From Mucilaginibacter aquariorum (GTDB taxonomy: Bacteria; Bacteroidota; Bacteroidia; Sphingobacteriales; Sphingobacteriaceae), in NCBI RefSeq assembly GCF_024498135.1, contig NZ_JANHOH010000007.1, positions 164,575 to 228,574 on the forward strand: 64,000 nucleotides of DNA, written 5' to 3'. Below are positions 22,238 to 30,765 of this stretch, piece by piece. Below the pieces are notes generated by a model. That model had not been told where the DNA came from and did no database searches. It saw nothing but the letters and a program-made list of their open reading frames with translations. Position 1 is the first letter of the stretch. The number at the start of each line of letters is the position of its first letter. A program made the position numbers and the translations under genes.

Positions 22238-22819
22238 TTATTTCATGCTGCTTTGTATCGCTTCAATTTTAGCTAAGTGTGCCTTAACGGTAGGTAATGT
22301 TTTAGTAGCAAAGGCCATTAAATCGGCATCTTTGCAATTTTTTGAGGCATCTTCTAACATCGAAGCCACCTTTTTATGCCCGTCAACCATTGCATCAACA
22401 TAGGCTTTATCAAAATCTTTACCTGTTTTGGCAGAAAGGTCGGCAGCCTTTTTTTGGTGTTCTTCATCAGGGGCTACCGGTAAAGTAATGTTTTTAGTTT
22501 TGGCAATAGCCATTAATTCTTCGTTGGCTTTGGTATGATCGGTAACCATCATAGCACCAAATTCTTTTACTTGCGGGTTGGTTGCTTTTTCTGAAGCTAT
22601 TTTACCTAATGCAACTTCCGCCAAACCGGCATTGGCTGCATCTGTAGCAAATTTTGAATCATTAGCATCAACTGCAATCCCGGTTGATCCATTGGTGGTT
22701 GTGTCTTTGACGGCATTTACACTGTCGGCGGTTTCTTTACTGTCTTTTGCGGCGTTGTTACAGGCCTGGAATGATAAGGCTGCAACAGCCATCATTGCCA
22801 TTAAACTTAATTTTTTCAT
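22238..22819 (-). CDS. DUF4142 lipoprotein
   Basis: The 193-aa protein has a lipoprotein signal (MKKLSLMAMMAVAALSFQAC, Cys at 20) and a Ser/Thr/Asp-rich linker to about residue 55. The rest is the helical DUF4142 domain, with GLAEVALGKIASEKA, VKEFGAMMVTDHTKANEEL and FDKAYVDAMVDGHKK. The repeated His in DHTKAN and DGHKK recalls ferritin-like helical bundles. The family is common in Bacteroidota and Proteobacteria and is often linked to envelope or oxidative stress, but the role is not settled. It is transcribed alone. Confidence 0.9.
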   Translation of the reverse strand: MKKLSLMAMMAVAALSFQACNNAAKDSKETADSVNAVKDTTTNGSTGIAVDANDSKFATDAANAGLAEVALGKIASEKATNPQVKEFGAMMVTDHTKANEELMAIAKTKNITLPVAPDEEHQKKAADLSAKTGKDFDKAYVDAMVDGHKKVASMLEDASKNCKDADLMAFATKTLPTVKAHLAKIEAIQSSMK

Positions 22820-22913
22820 TTTATAGGTATATTTTAGTTTTTATAGTTAACAAAATTTACAGCATATGGTTTTATTGGCACTTGTTTATCGTCCTGCTTA
22901 AATTATCGTAATT

Positions 22914-22944
22914 ATTGTTATACCTTAAAGTTTTATTATTTTTG
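22914..22944 (+). promoter_or_regulatory. gcvH promoter
   Basis: ATTG (22914-22917) and TATTTTTG (22937-22944) are spaced by 19 bases, matching the Bacteroidota -33/-7 arrangement. The gcvH ATG at 22964 is 20 bases downstream. Confidence 0.6.
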
Positions 22945-22963
22945 AAAACATAAATTAATCAAT

Positions 22964-23344
22964 ATGAATTTTCCTGCAGAATTAAAATACACAAGCGACC
23001 ACGAGTGGATCAGGGTTGAAGGCGATGAAGCTTACATTGGTATAACCGAGTTTGCCCAGGGCGAATTAGGCGACATTGTTTACATTGATATTAACACTGT
23101 TGGGCAGGATGTTACAAAAGAATCTGTTTTTGGCACAGTTGAAGCTGTAAAAACGGTATCTGACCTGTTTATGCCGGTTGACGGAACCATTTTGGAAGTA
23201 AATAAAAAACTGGATAGCCAGCCCGAGTTGGTTAACTCTGACCCTTACGGCGATGGCTGGATGGTAAAGATAAAACTTACTAATCCCGCTGATGCAGAAG
23301 GTCTTCTTTCTGCTGATGCTTATAAAGGCGTTATCGGTCAGTAA
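22964..23344 (+). CDS. gcvH: Glycine cleavage system H protein
   Basis: The 126-aa lipoyl carrier shuttles the aminomethyl group between the P, T and L proteins in glycine breakdown. The N-terminus has the usual YTSDHEWIRVEGDEAYIGIT, and the lipoylated lysine is in FGTVEAVKTVSDLF at about residue 63. Length and the ending NPADAEGLLSADAYKGVIG are normal. It is first in a small operon with a VanZ-type gene and a 45-residue lipoprotein; no other gcv genes are in the window. Confidence 0.95.
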   Translation: MNFPAELKYTSDHEWIRVEGDEAYIGITEFAQGELGDIVYIDINTVGQDVTKESVFGTVEAVKTVSDLFMPVDGTILEVNKKLDSQPELVNSDPYGDGWMVKIKLTNPADAEGLLSADAYKGVIGQ

Positions 23345-23347
23345 TTG

Positions 23348-23743
23348 ATGAAATTAACGCTAAAATATTACGGGCCTGCTATTTTGTGGGCCCTGTTTAT
23401 TTTAATAATTTGTGCTATACCATTTGGCGATGTTGGTAGCTCGAGCCTGTTTTTCCCGGGGTTTGATAAGTTGGTACATTGCGGTTTGTTTTTTGTGCTA
23501 TCGGTGTTGTATTGTTACGGAAGCATAAGAAAGTGGCAAACCCGTAGTATCCGTATCGAAATAGCAATGAAAAATACAATAGTGCTTGTTAGCTATGGCG
23601 CCTTTATTGAAATGCTGCAGAGATATATTTTTACCTGGCGCAGTGGCGATTGGAACGATCTTTTAGCCGATAGTATTGGCGCATGTATGGGAATATTTGC
23701 GGTGTTGATAACCAGTAATGCGATCAATTATGAAAACAATTAA
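23348..23743 (+). CDS. VanZ family membrane protein
   Basis: The protein is 131 aa from the ATG at 23348 (an in-frame TTG at 23345 directly follows the gcvH stop). It has four hydrophobic segments and the family pattern DKLVHCGLFFVLSVLYC followed by GAFIEMLQRYIFTWRSGDWNDLLADSIG, in which the FIE and D-x-x-D-x-x-A-D-x-x-G residues are typical of VanZ-like proteins. The molecular role of these proteins is unclear outside teicoplanin resistance. It is coupled to gcvH and its end overlaps the next small gene. Confidence 0.85.
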   Translation: MKLTLKYYGPAILWALFILIICAIPFGDVGSSSLFFPGFDKLVHCGLFFVLSVLYCYGSIRKWQTRSIRIEIAMKNTIVLVSYGAFIEMLQRYIFTWRSGDWNDLLADSIGACMGIFAVLITSNAINYENN

Positions 23744-23867
23744 GTACTTATCCGTGGCTTTGATCTTAACAATCGCGCTATCTTCATGCGGGTTGTTTAA
23801 GAAAGATTGTAACTGCCCGCATTTTAGTAATGCAAAGGCATCTGTCAAAAAAAGAACTATCATTTAA
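23730..23867 (+). CDS. 45-residue Cys-rich small lipoprotein overlapping the VanZ gene
   Basis: ATG at 23730 lies inside the last codons of the VanZ-type gene in another frame; TAA is at 23865-23867. The peptide has a signal and lipobox (LILTIALSSC, Cys at 20) and then GLFKKDCNCPHF with two further cysteines and a histidine. The overlap of 14 bases suggests coupled translation. Small lipoproteins with a CxCPxF motif occur in Bacteroidota as far as I recall; the function is unknown. Metal or haem binding by the CNCPH motif is only a guess. Confidence 0.65.
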   Translation: MKTIKYLSVALILTIALSSCGLFKKDCNCPHFSNAKASVKKRTII

Positions 23868-23985
23868 TTACTTCGGGTAAAGACACGTTTTTGTTGAGAT
23901 TTAAATACCGTCTTTGCTTCTTTGTAAGTCATAACCCGCGAACTTTTTCTGCCATTTAAATTTTACAATCCTACTTCTATCCTTA

Positions 23986-24016
23986 TTTGGATTTGTTTTA
24001 AATAAGCTTACATTTG
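23986..24016 (+). promoter_or_regulatory. feoA-feoB promoter
   Basis: TTTG (23986-23989) and TACATTTG (24009-24016), 19 bases apart, match the Bacteroidota promoter consensus well. Transcription would start close to 24023, giving a leader of about 12 bases before the feoA ATG. No clear Fur box is seen. Confidence 0.65.
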
Positions 24017-24034
24017 TAATCTAATTTTACGCAA

Positions 24035-24250
24035 ATGACGCTTGAACAGCTTGGAGTAGGAGAAACAGGAATAGTAAAGGAATTTACTGATCTTGAAATG
24101 TCTGTAAAGCTGATGGAAATGGGTTGTCTTCCCGGCGAATCTGTAAGGGTTTCCCGCATTGCCCCGCTTGGCGATCCTATCGCTATCCATGTATCAGGTT
24201 ATCAGTTAAGTTTGCGCAGGTTTGAAGCATCAACCATAATTTTGCAATAG
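24035..24250 (+). CDS. feoA: FeoA domain protein
   Basis: The 71-aa protein has an SH3-like fold typical of FeoA: LGVGETGIVKEF, then LMEMGCLPGESVRVSRIAPL and a GDPIAIHVSGYQLSLRR ending. It is the cytoplasmic partner of the ferrous iron transporter FeoB and starts nine bases before it. It is of normal length for a free-standing FeoA. Confidence 0.93.
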   Translation: MTLEQLGVGETGIVKEFTDLEMSVKLMEMGCLPGESVRVSRIAPLGDPIAIHVSGYQLSLRRFEASTIILQ

Positions 24251-24259
24251 TATTCTCAT

Positions 24260-26374
24260 TTGAAAGCTGATATCAGAGTAGCGCTTGTAGGAAATCCAAA
24301 TACCGGTAAATCGACACTCTTTAATGCACTAACCGGTTTAAATCAAAAAATAGGAAACTTTCCGGGGGTTACTGTTGATAAAAAAATTGGTTATACCCAA
24401 TTGCCTGATGGCCGCCGTGCCGAAATAATTGATCTTCCGGGTACTTATAGCTTATATCCAAAAAGCAGGGACGAGTCTATCGTGTTTTCTGTATTGGCCG
24501 AAAAAGCTACTGAGCTTACGCCCGATCTGATCATCGTTATACTTGATGCTACCAATCTTAAAAGAAACCTGCTTTTATATACCCAGGTTGCCGATCTGAA
24601 GATCCCGGTTATCATCGCCCTTAATATGATCGACCTGTCTAAAAAGGCAGGTATCGATATTGATATAAATAAACTGGCCGAAAAACTGGGCGTACCCATT
24701 ATTCCGGTATCAGCCCGTAAAGTTGAAGGGATTGGTGAGCTAAAAACAGCTATATCCTACGCCAATAAGTTTGCCTTACAGCAAGAAAGCATTGATGTAA
24801 GCGCCCTGGCCCCGGGGATCATCGAAAGTATCAGTAAAGAGATTGATACCGATAACCCGTACTTTGCCCTACAGCTGGCACATCAGCACGAAACGTTAAA
24901 ATTTTTAACCCCGGCCCAAAGCGACCGCATTGAAGAGTTAGAAAAAGAACACGGCTTTCATTCGCAAAAAGCGCAAGCCAGCGAAACCATTGCACGCTAC
25001 AATTACATAAACGACCTGCTTTACGATACTGTTAAAACGCCCGTAACAGCGCATGATGAATCGATAAGTAATAAGATAGATAAAGTACTTACCCATAAAG
25101 TATTTGGCTTTATTATTTTCATGGGGATATTGCTATTTATGTTCCAGTCGATATTTGCCTGGTCAGAATATCCAATGTCACTAATAGAAGGCTTGTTTGT
25201 TTGGATAGAAGGAGGCTTGCGTACCCTGCTGCCTGCCGGGCCATTAGTGAATTTGCTGATTGACGGCGTTGTTGCCGGCTTAAGTGGTGTAATGGTATTT
25301 ATCCCGCAAATTGCTATCCTGTTCGCTTTTATATCTATCCTGGAAGATACAGGCTACATGTCGCGTGTTACGTTTATGATGGATAAGATCATGCGTAAGG
25401 TTGGCCTTAATGGTAAATCGGTAGTGCCGCTTATTGGTGGCTTTGCCTGTGCTGTACCATCCATCATGAGTACCCGTACCATCGAGAATTGGAAAGACAG
25501 GATGATCACCATTATGGTTACGCCATTGGTTGCCTGCTCGGCCCGTTTACCGGTTTACACCTTATTGATAGCATTGGTTGTGCCCAACCGTAACGTGTGG
25601 TGGATCTTTAACTTGCAGGGTTTGGCCTTAACTGGAATGTATGTGCTTAGTTTGGTATCGGCTGTGGTGGTAGCCTATGTAATGAAATTTATATTGAAGG
25701 CCCGCGAGCGTGGATACTTCATTATGGAATTGCCGGTGTACCGCATGCCCCGCTGGAATAACGTGTTATTCTCTATGTACGAACGTTCAAAAACCTTTGT
25801 GCTGGAAGCAGGAAAAGTAATTATCGCGGTATCAGTGATACTATGGGTGCTGTCATCTTATGGCCCAGGTAACCGTTTCGCCAATATCGAGAAGAAATAT
25901 CAGCAGCCGCAGTTTACCAAAACTATGACGCCGGATAGCCTAACCCGTATGATATCTACCGAAAAACTGGAGAACTCATACGCAGGTGTGTTAGGCCACG
26001 TGATTGAGCCGGTTATTAAACCATTAGGCTTCGATTGGAAGATAGGCATCGCTTTAATAACATCATTTGCCGCACGTGAGGTTTTTGTAGGCACCATGGC
26101 CACCATTTATAGTGTTGAAGGTGATGCCGACAGGATAGACTCTGTACAGGATAAAATGCGGAACGCTAAAAACCCAAATACCGGCAAACCTGTATTTAAC
26201 CTGGCAGTTGCCTTTTCGCTGATGATGTTTTACGCTTTTGCCATGCAATGCGCCAGTACTGTTGCCGTAGTTTACCGCGAAACCAAAGACTGGCGCTGGC
26301 CCGCCGCCCAGTTTGTATACATGACCGCCCTGGCTTATGGGGCCGCATTTTTGGTTTATAATCTTTTGAAATAG
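24260..26374 (+). CDS. feoB: Ferrous iron transporter FeoB
   Basis: The 704-aa protein begins at a TTG codon (24260), since no ATG fits before the G1 motif. The GTPase domain shows GNPNTGKST (G1), DLPGTYSLYP (G3) and NMID (G4); an intervening helical domain runs to about residue 270. The membrane part contains two gate repeats, with conserved segments such as GGFACAVPSIMSTRTIENWKDR and, near the C-terminus, SFAAREVFVGTMATIY. It imports Fe(II) across the inner membrane with feoA. Length is normal for the family. Confidence 0.95.
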   Translation: MKADIRVALVGNPNTGKSTLFNALTGLNQKIGNFPGVTVDKKIGYTQLPDGRRAEIIDLPGTYSLYPKSRDESIVFSVLAEKATELTPDLIIVILDATNLKRNLLLYTQVADLKIPVIIALNMIDLSKKAGIDIDINKLAEKLGVPIIPVSARKVEGIGELKTAISYANKFALQQESIDVSALAPGIIESISKEIDTDNPYFALQLAHQHETLKFLTPAQSDRIEELEKEHGFHSQKAQASETIARYNYINDLLYDTVKTPVTAHDESISNKIDKVLTHKVFGFIIFMGILLFMFQSIFAWSEYPMSLIEGLFVWIEGGLRTLLPAGPLVNLLIDGVVAGLSGVMVFIPQIAILFAFISILEDTGYMSRVTFMMDKIMRKVGLNGKSVVPLIGGFACAVPSIMSTRTIENWKDRMITIMVTPLVACSARLPVYTLLIALVVPNRNVWWIFNLQGLALTGMYVLSLVSAVVVAYVMKFILKARERGYFIMELPVYRMPRWNNVLFSMYERSKTFVLEAGKVIIAVSVILWVLSSYGPGNRFANIEKKYQQPQFTKTMTPDSLTRMISTEKLENSYAGVLGHVIEPVIKPLGFDWKIGIALITSFAAREVFVGTMATIYSVEGDADRIDSVQDKMRNAKNPNTGKPVFNLAVAFSLMMFYAFAMQCASTVAVVYRETKDWRWPAAQFVYMTALAYGAAFLVYNLLK

Positions 26375-26470
26375 ATTGCGCTAAAAATTTATTGTCAGTA
26401 CATTTTAAGCTTTCAGCTTTGGCCTTTCTGCTTTCCACCCAAACCCTTATCTTTGATACAGAGGTAAAAA

Positions 26471-27085
26471 TTGGATAAAGTAAAAGTATTAGCACAATAT
26501 CTTCCCCCTGATGCGGCACCGCTTATTGGCCGCTGGATAGATTACTTTAAATGTGAGTTTAAAATTTCGCGTAACCGCGGCAGCAAGTTTGGCGATTACC
26601 GTGCGCCGCACTCCGGTAAAGGGCACCGCATATCTGTAAATTTCGATCTTAACCCTTACGCTTTTTTGGTAACCACAGTACATGAGTTTGCGCACCTGCA
26701 TACCTGGAACGAGCACAAGCATAAAGCCAAGCCACACGGCACCGAGTGGAAGAATAATTTTAAGAAGATGATGCAGCCTTTTTTTGAAAAGGAAGTATTC
26801 CCCCCGGATGTAAAGCATGCCATTACCAGCTATTTGAATAACCCTGCTGCATCAAGCTGTTCTGACCTTACCCTGTACCGCTCGCTTCGTAAATACGATG
26901 CGCCTAAGGAATCGGTGCATACGGTAGAGAAGCTGCCGCTAAAGGCTTTATTTAAGCTAAAGGATGGGCGCGTGTTCCGTAAGGAAGAGAAATTGCGCAA
27001 ACGTTATAAGTGCATAGAAGTAAGCACCCGAAGAGTTTACCTGTTTAGCCCCGTGGCCGAAGTAGAAGTGATAACGGAGGCGTAA
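26471..27085 (+). CDS. SprT-like zinc metallopeptidase domain protein
   Basis: The 204-aa protein starts at TTG (26471), well placed after GAGGTAAAAA. Residues 25-110 match SprT-like domains, with the zinc motif HEFAH in TTVHEFAHLHTWNEHKH and the downstream PHGTEWKNNF; a third ligand could be His in KPHGTEW. The C-terminal part with KYKCIEVSTRRVYLF may form a small beta-domain. Eukaryotic SPRTN cuts DNA-protein cross-links; the bacterial proteins are little studied. Confidence 0.85.
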   Translation: MDKVKVLAQYLPPDAAPLIGRWIDYFKCEFKISRNRGSKFGDYRAPHSGKGHRISVNFDLNPYAFLVTTVHEFAHLHTWNEHKHKAKPHGTEWKNNFKKMMQPFFEKEVFPPDVKHAITSYLNNPAASSCSDLTLYRSLRKYDAPKESVHTVEKLPLKALFKLKDGRVFRKEEKLRKRYKCIEVSTRRVYLFSPVAEVEVITEA

Positions 27086-27100
27086 CGAGATAATATTGTA

Positions 27101-27134
27101 AACAACAAAGGCGCAATATTGCGCCTTTGTTGTT
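27101..27134. terminator. Perfect 34-bp palindrome terminator between sprT-like and gltX genes
   Basis: Bases 27101-27117 are perfectly complementary to 27118-27134, with GGCGC in the stem and T-runs at both ends. It sits between convergent genes and should work in both directions. Confidence 0.85.
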
Positions 27135-27142
27135 TAACCGCC

Positions 27143-27249
27143 AGTTCAAGCGTATTCACTTGAACTCTAAATATGGGCAGAGTCTACGCCGCCGTTATTG
27201 TAAGCGTGGACGCTTACCTCATCATCATTCAAGCGTAGACGCTCGAATG
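27143..27249. repeat. Three successive REP-like palindromes
   Basis: Three hairpins lie in a row before the gltX stop: AGTTCAAG/CTTGAACT (27143-27166), GTAAGCGT/ACGCTTAC (27200-27217) and CATTCAAGCGT/ACGCTCGAATG (27226-27249). The second and third share the core AAGCGT-2-ACGCT, and the first shares TTCAAGCGT with the third. They look like short extragenic palindromes of REP type. Confidence 0.65.
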
Positions 27250-27262
27250 GGCGTATTGTTAT

Positions 27263-28783
27263 TTATGCTGTAAACGCTTCTAACGCTTTCTCTATTCTTA
27301 TTATGGTTTCGCTTTCGCCCAATAGTTTGGCTATATCAAACACATGAGGACCAAACTTGCCACCCACCAACATGATACGGAAAGGCAGCATTACATCGCC
27401 AGCCTTTAAGCCTTTTTCTTCGGCAAGTGCTTTAAATTTAGCTTCCAGTTCGGCAGCGTCAAACGTTTCGGTACTGCTTAGTATGCCGATGAAAGCATTA
27501 AAGAAATCTGTCTTAGCATCGGTCCATTTTGGTTTCACTGCGTTCAGGTCATATTCGGCAGGCTGTTGGAAAAAGTATGCAGCTTGCTGATAAAAATCAG
27601 TCAGTAAAACGCAGCGGTCTTTAATGGTATCTATAACTTTAAGCAAATAAGCTTCGTCTTTTACAATAACATTATTGGCCTTTAATATATCCCATACCTT
27701 CAACTTCAGCGTTTCGGCATTGGTACGTTTTATCCACTCGGCATTATACCATTTGGCTTTTTCGAAATCGAATTTAGCGCCTGCTTTACTGATACGTTCG
27801 ATAGAGAATTTCTCTATCATCTCATCCAGCGAGAAGATCTCCTGGTCGGTTCCATCATTCCAGCCCAGCATGGCCAGCAGGTTTAAAAATGCTTCGGGCA
27901 AAAAGCCTAATTCGCGGAAACCTGGTGTTAATTCGTTAGTTTTAGCATCCCACCAGTTCATGGCATAAACTGGGAAGCCAAGGCGCGCGCCATCGCGTTT
28001 GCTTAGTTTTCCGTGCCCGTCTGGTTTTAAAATCAAGGGCAAATGCGCCCACTCTGGCATATCGGCTTTCCAACCTAAATACTCCCAAAGCAGGATATGT
28101 ACCGGTGCCGATGGTAACCACTCTTCGCCGCGGAAAGCATGTGTTATCTTCATTAAATAGTCGTCAACCACCACAGCTAAGTGATAGGTTGGCATACCGT
28201 CAGCTTTAAGTAATACCTTATCATCAACCTGGTTAGTTTCAAAACTAACGTGGCCACGTATCATATCATTAAAGTTGACGGTTTCACCTTCCGGCATTTT
28301 TATGCGGATAACATGTGGCGTACCATCATGCAGTAGTTTTTCAGTTTCCTGCAAAGGCAGGCTCAGGGAATTGCGCAGGCCGTTACGGGTTGCAAGTCCG
28401 TATTGGAAATTTGGAACTTCTTTACGTTTTTTGTCAAGGTCTTCTGCGGTATCAAAGGCATAATAAGCATGGCCTTCGGCTACCAGCTTCTCGGCATATT
28501 GGCGGTAGATAGGTTTGCGTTCGCTTTGGCGGTATGGGGCATACTGGCCACCAACAACCGGGCTTTCATCCGGCGTTATGCCGCACCATTTTAAACAATC
28601 TAATATGTATTGTTCGGCACCCTCTACATAGCGGTTTTGGTCGGTATCTTCGATACGCAGCACAAAATCGCCTTTGTGTTTTTTAGCAAATAGGTAATTA
28701 AACAAAACGGTACGCACCCCACCCAGGTGTAAACCACCTGTTGGACTTGGCGCAAAACGGACTCTTACTTTTTTATCTGACAT
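27263..28783 (-). CDS. gltX: Glutamyl-tRNA synthetase
   Basis: The protein is 506 aa from the ATG at 28783. The reading frame continues 27 codons upstream, but that extension has no family resemblance and MSDKKVRVRFAPSPTGGLHLG is a typical start. The class I signatures are PSPTGGLHLGG (HIGH-like) and KLSKRDG (KMSKS-like). The rest is the standard catalytic and anticodon-binding layout, with RGEEWLPSAPVHILLWEYLG. It charges tRNA-Glu and probably serves protein synthesis and haem formation. Confidence 0.96.
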   Translation of the reverse strand: MSDKKVRVRFAPSPTGGLHLGGVRTVLFNYLFAKKHKGDFVLRIEDTDQNRYVEGAEQYILDCLKWCGITPDESPVVGGQYAPYRQSERKPIYRQYAEKLVAEGHAYYAFDTAEDLDKKRKEVPNFQYGLATRNGLRNSLSLPLQETEKLLHDGTPHVIRIKMPEGETVNFNDMIRGHVSFETNQVDDKVLLKADGMPTYHLAVVVDDYLMKITHAFRGEEWLPSAPVHILLWEYLGWKADMPEWAHLPLILKPDGHGKLSKRDGARLGFPVYAMNWWDAKTNELTPGFRELGFLPEAFLNLLAMLGWNDGTDQEIFSLDEMIEKFSIERISKAGAKFDFEKAKWYNAEWIKRTNAETLKLKVWDILKANNVIVKDEAYLLKVIDTIKDRCVLLTDFYQQAAYFFQQPAEYDLNAVKPKWTDAKTDFFNAFIGILSSTETFDAAELEAKFKALAEEKGLKAGDVMLPFRIMLVGGKFGPHVFDIAKLLGESETIIRIEKALEAFTA

Positions 28784-29174
28784 TGCGAGGCAAAGATAAA
28801 CGTAATAACCCGAAGCCAAAAGTTTGATGTGAAATGTGGCAAGGATGCTACAAAAAGATGTCATCCAGAGTTATCAAATCCTGTGGCCTTTGAAGTTGCA
28901 ATGACAGAACTTACGGAGGCATGCAGCGTGACCGACTATATTACTTGCAAGTTTCCCTGTGCCAAGTTTGGATTTAATGGTGGCGTTATTTCGTCAGTAG
29001 CCTATTTCTAAAGTCGCTTATTATCAGTTGTTTATGTGTTAGCGATGGTGTTCACGGCCGTGAACGTGAACACTTCTCACGCCGTTTACTAACAATTGTC
29101 ATGGATAGCTTGTCGGAGGATTTGCCTGTTTGCTAATAGTTCGACAGGCTCAACATGGCATTTAGAAGGCTCAA
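28784..29174. other. Intergenic region with one 16-bp palindrome
   Basis: No convincing gene is seen in these 390 bases; the short open frames lack start signals and family resemblance. A perfect palindrome, GTTCACGGCCGTGAAC, lies at 29050-29065 and is followed by CGTGAACAC; the word GCGTGAACGTGAACAC recurs near 63782. It may be part of a dispersed repeat. Confidence 0.5.
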
Positions 29175-30023
29175 TTACAAATACGTTATCCCATCAAAAA
29201 CCGATTTGGTATAATAGATCGGCTCAAAAGGCTCATCATTTAACATTTGACAATCAGCTTTTACATGGGTGCAAAATACATCGCCAAAAATGCTGGCAAT
29301 AGCGGCATCAGCGGCATCGCGGCCGGTGGCTATTTTAACAAGGCCATTTAATGGGGCAAGCTTGGTGGCATCAAACAAGATCCATTCGCCACCTAAATAC
29401 GCTTCAAAACAGGCATGAAAATCGGCGGGGACAAGCTTATAAGCATAGCCTGTAAAATAACGTGCGGGTATGGTAAGCGCACGGCAAAGTGCTATACCCA
29501 AATGGGCAAAATCGCGGCAAACGCCGGCTTGTTGGGTAACGGTATCATAAGCCGATGTTTCGGAATTACTGAAACCGCTCAGGTATTCCACATTTTTGTG
29601 GATCCACTCGGTAACGGCAACTACCTGCCGATAGGTATTATCAATGTTACCAAAGGTATTATTGGCTAAACGGTAAAGCTTGTCCGACTGGCAATAACGG
29701 CTTGGATTTAGGTAGGTTAACACAGCAGGGTCAAACTGACTTACGGGTACTTCCTGAAAATCGCGGTAATCCCGTACTTCGTAGTAATTATCAACCGTGG
29801 CCTCGTATTTTATGTTAACGGTGCCGGTATCGGTGATATCCAATCGTACAAAACGGTTCTCGCCGTTGGTTGAGGGAAGTTCTTCGGCCTTTATGTAGGG
29901 CTCGATGCTTAGTTTTTCGTCCAGTATGATTTGGTGTGCGGTACGCAGTGCATGTACATTTAATATTAAAGTGCTTGGCGCCTTCACATCATATCCTAAC
30001 TCTGCCGAAACTTTAAATTTCAT
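29175..30023 (-). CDS. Transglutaminase-like protein, last gene of the Anbu operon
   Basis: The 282-aa protein has an N-terminal beta-rich domain and a transglutaminase-like cysteine-peptidase domain with AGVCRDFAHLGIALCRA for the Cys and YFTGYAYKLVPADFHACFEAYLGGEWILFDAT for the His and Asp. The catalytic set Cys-His-Asp is complete. Its start overlaps the end of the Anbu gene by 11 bases. With a second transglutaminase in the operon it may cut or transfer gamma-glutamyl or related amide bonds; the substrate is not known. Confidence 0.88.
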   Translation of the reverse strand: MKFKVSAELGYDVKAPSTLILNVHALRTAHQIILDEKLSIEPYIKAEELPSTNGENRFVRLDITDTGTVNIKYEATVDNYYEVRDYRDFQEVPVSQFDPAVLTYLNPSRYCQSDKLYRLANNTFGNIDNTYRQVVAVTEWIHKNVEYLSGFSNSETSAYDTVTQQAGVCRDFAHLGIALCRALTIPARYFTGYAYKLVPADFHACFEAYLGGEWILFDATKLAPLNGLVKIATGRDAADAAIASIFGDVFCTHVKADCQMLNDEPFEPIYYTKSVFDGITYL

Positions 30024-30750
30024 CTTTTACATCCGGTAATTTTGAAAACGCCTTTTCCATCCACCCACCCGGTATATTTACCAGTGCAGCTTTTAATTCG
30101 TCGTCCCATTGTGTTGAAACACTGGCCATGTCTTTTTGTGTGTATCGCTGTTCAACCAATGTAAAAGTATCTTTTTTATACAGCGCGATATCAATAGGAA
30201 AATCCACGTTGTTACTGCTCACCCTTGTAGAATCGAAAGATAAAAAACCAGCTTTTAAAGCCAAATGCATGCTCGAATCTTCGTCTATCGTTCGGTTTAA
30301 AATAGCTTTGCCATGGCCCGAATTACCTATGGCTACAAATGGGGCTCCCTGTCCCAGCTCAACCCAGTTACCTTCCGGGTAAAGCAGGAAAAGTTTATGT
30401 TCTTCATCGCCCTTTAACTGCCCGCCAATTATTGTGTTCAGATCAAATTTAAAGCCGGCTTTTTCAAGTGTTACACGGTCTTCTTCAGCCACGCGCCTCA
30501 CTTGTGCCCCAAAAGCGTTAACCGCCTGGTAAAGTTTATCAAAGGTTTGTGTTTCTACCAGTTCATGAAAGTAAACAACGGCTTTATCACGTACCGATCT
30601 TAAACCGCTGGTCATGATAAACATAACGCCACCATCTTTTTGTACGGTGGTAAGCTTTTTTTTAACCGTAGTTTCTGTGCCCGATGTGATGCGTGTATCG
30701 GCAAGTGCTATTAAGCCCTCTTTAACTTTTATTCCTAAACAGTAAGTCAT
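30013..30750 (-). CDS. Anbu-type proteasome-like peptidase
   Basis: The 245-aa protein starts MTYCLGIKVKEGLIALADTR, in which Thr2 would become the N-terminal nucleophile after loss of Met; KKKLTTVQKDGGVMFIMTSG gives the lysine of the Ntn-hydrolase active site. This is the Anbu (ancestral beta subunit) or BPH pattern, and its place between transglutaminase genes and near ATP-grasp and alpha-E genes is the usual setting of that family. Anbu forms open helical rings; whether it is a peptidase in vivo is uncertain. The start is 15 bases after the first transglutaminase stop. Confidence 0.9.
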   Translation of the reverse strand: MTYCLGIKVKEGLIALADTRITSGTETTVKKKLTTVQKDGGVMFIMTSGLRSVRDKAVVYFHELVETQTFDKLYQAVNAFGAQVRRVAEEDRVTLEKAGFKFDLNTIIGGQLKGDEEHKLFLLYPEGNWVELGQGAPFVAIGNSGHGKAILNRTIDEDSSMHLALKAGFLSFDSTRVSSNNVDFPIDIALYKKDTFTLVEQRYTQKDMASVSTQWDDELKAALVNIPGGWMEKAFSKLPDVKDEI

Positions 30751-30765
30751 TCTTTTAATATTTAC

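Noticed and set aside
28784..28864. N-terminal extension of GltX
   Set aside because: The 27 extra residues lack resemblance to the family, and MSDKKVRVRFAPSPTG is the usual start.
28829..29011. Open frame of 60 codons upstream of gltX
   Set aside because: It overlaps the upstream part of gltX on the opposite strand, has no ribosome site and no recognisable features.
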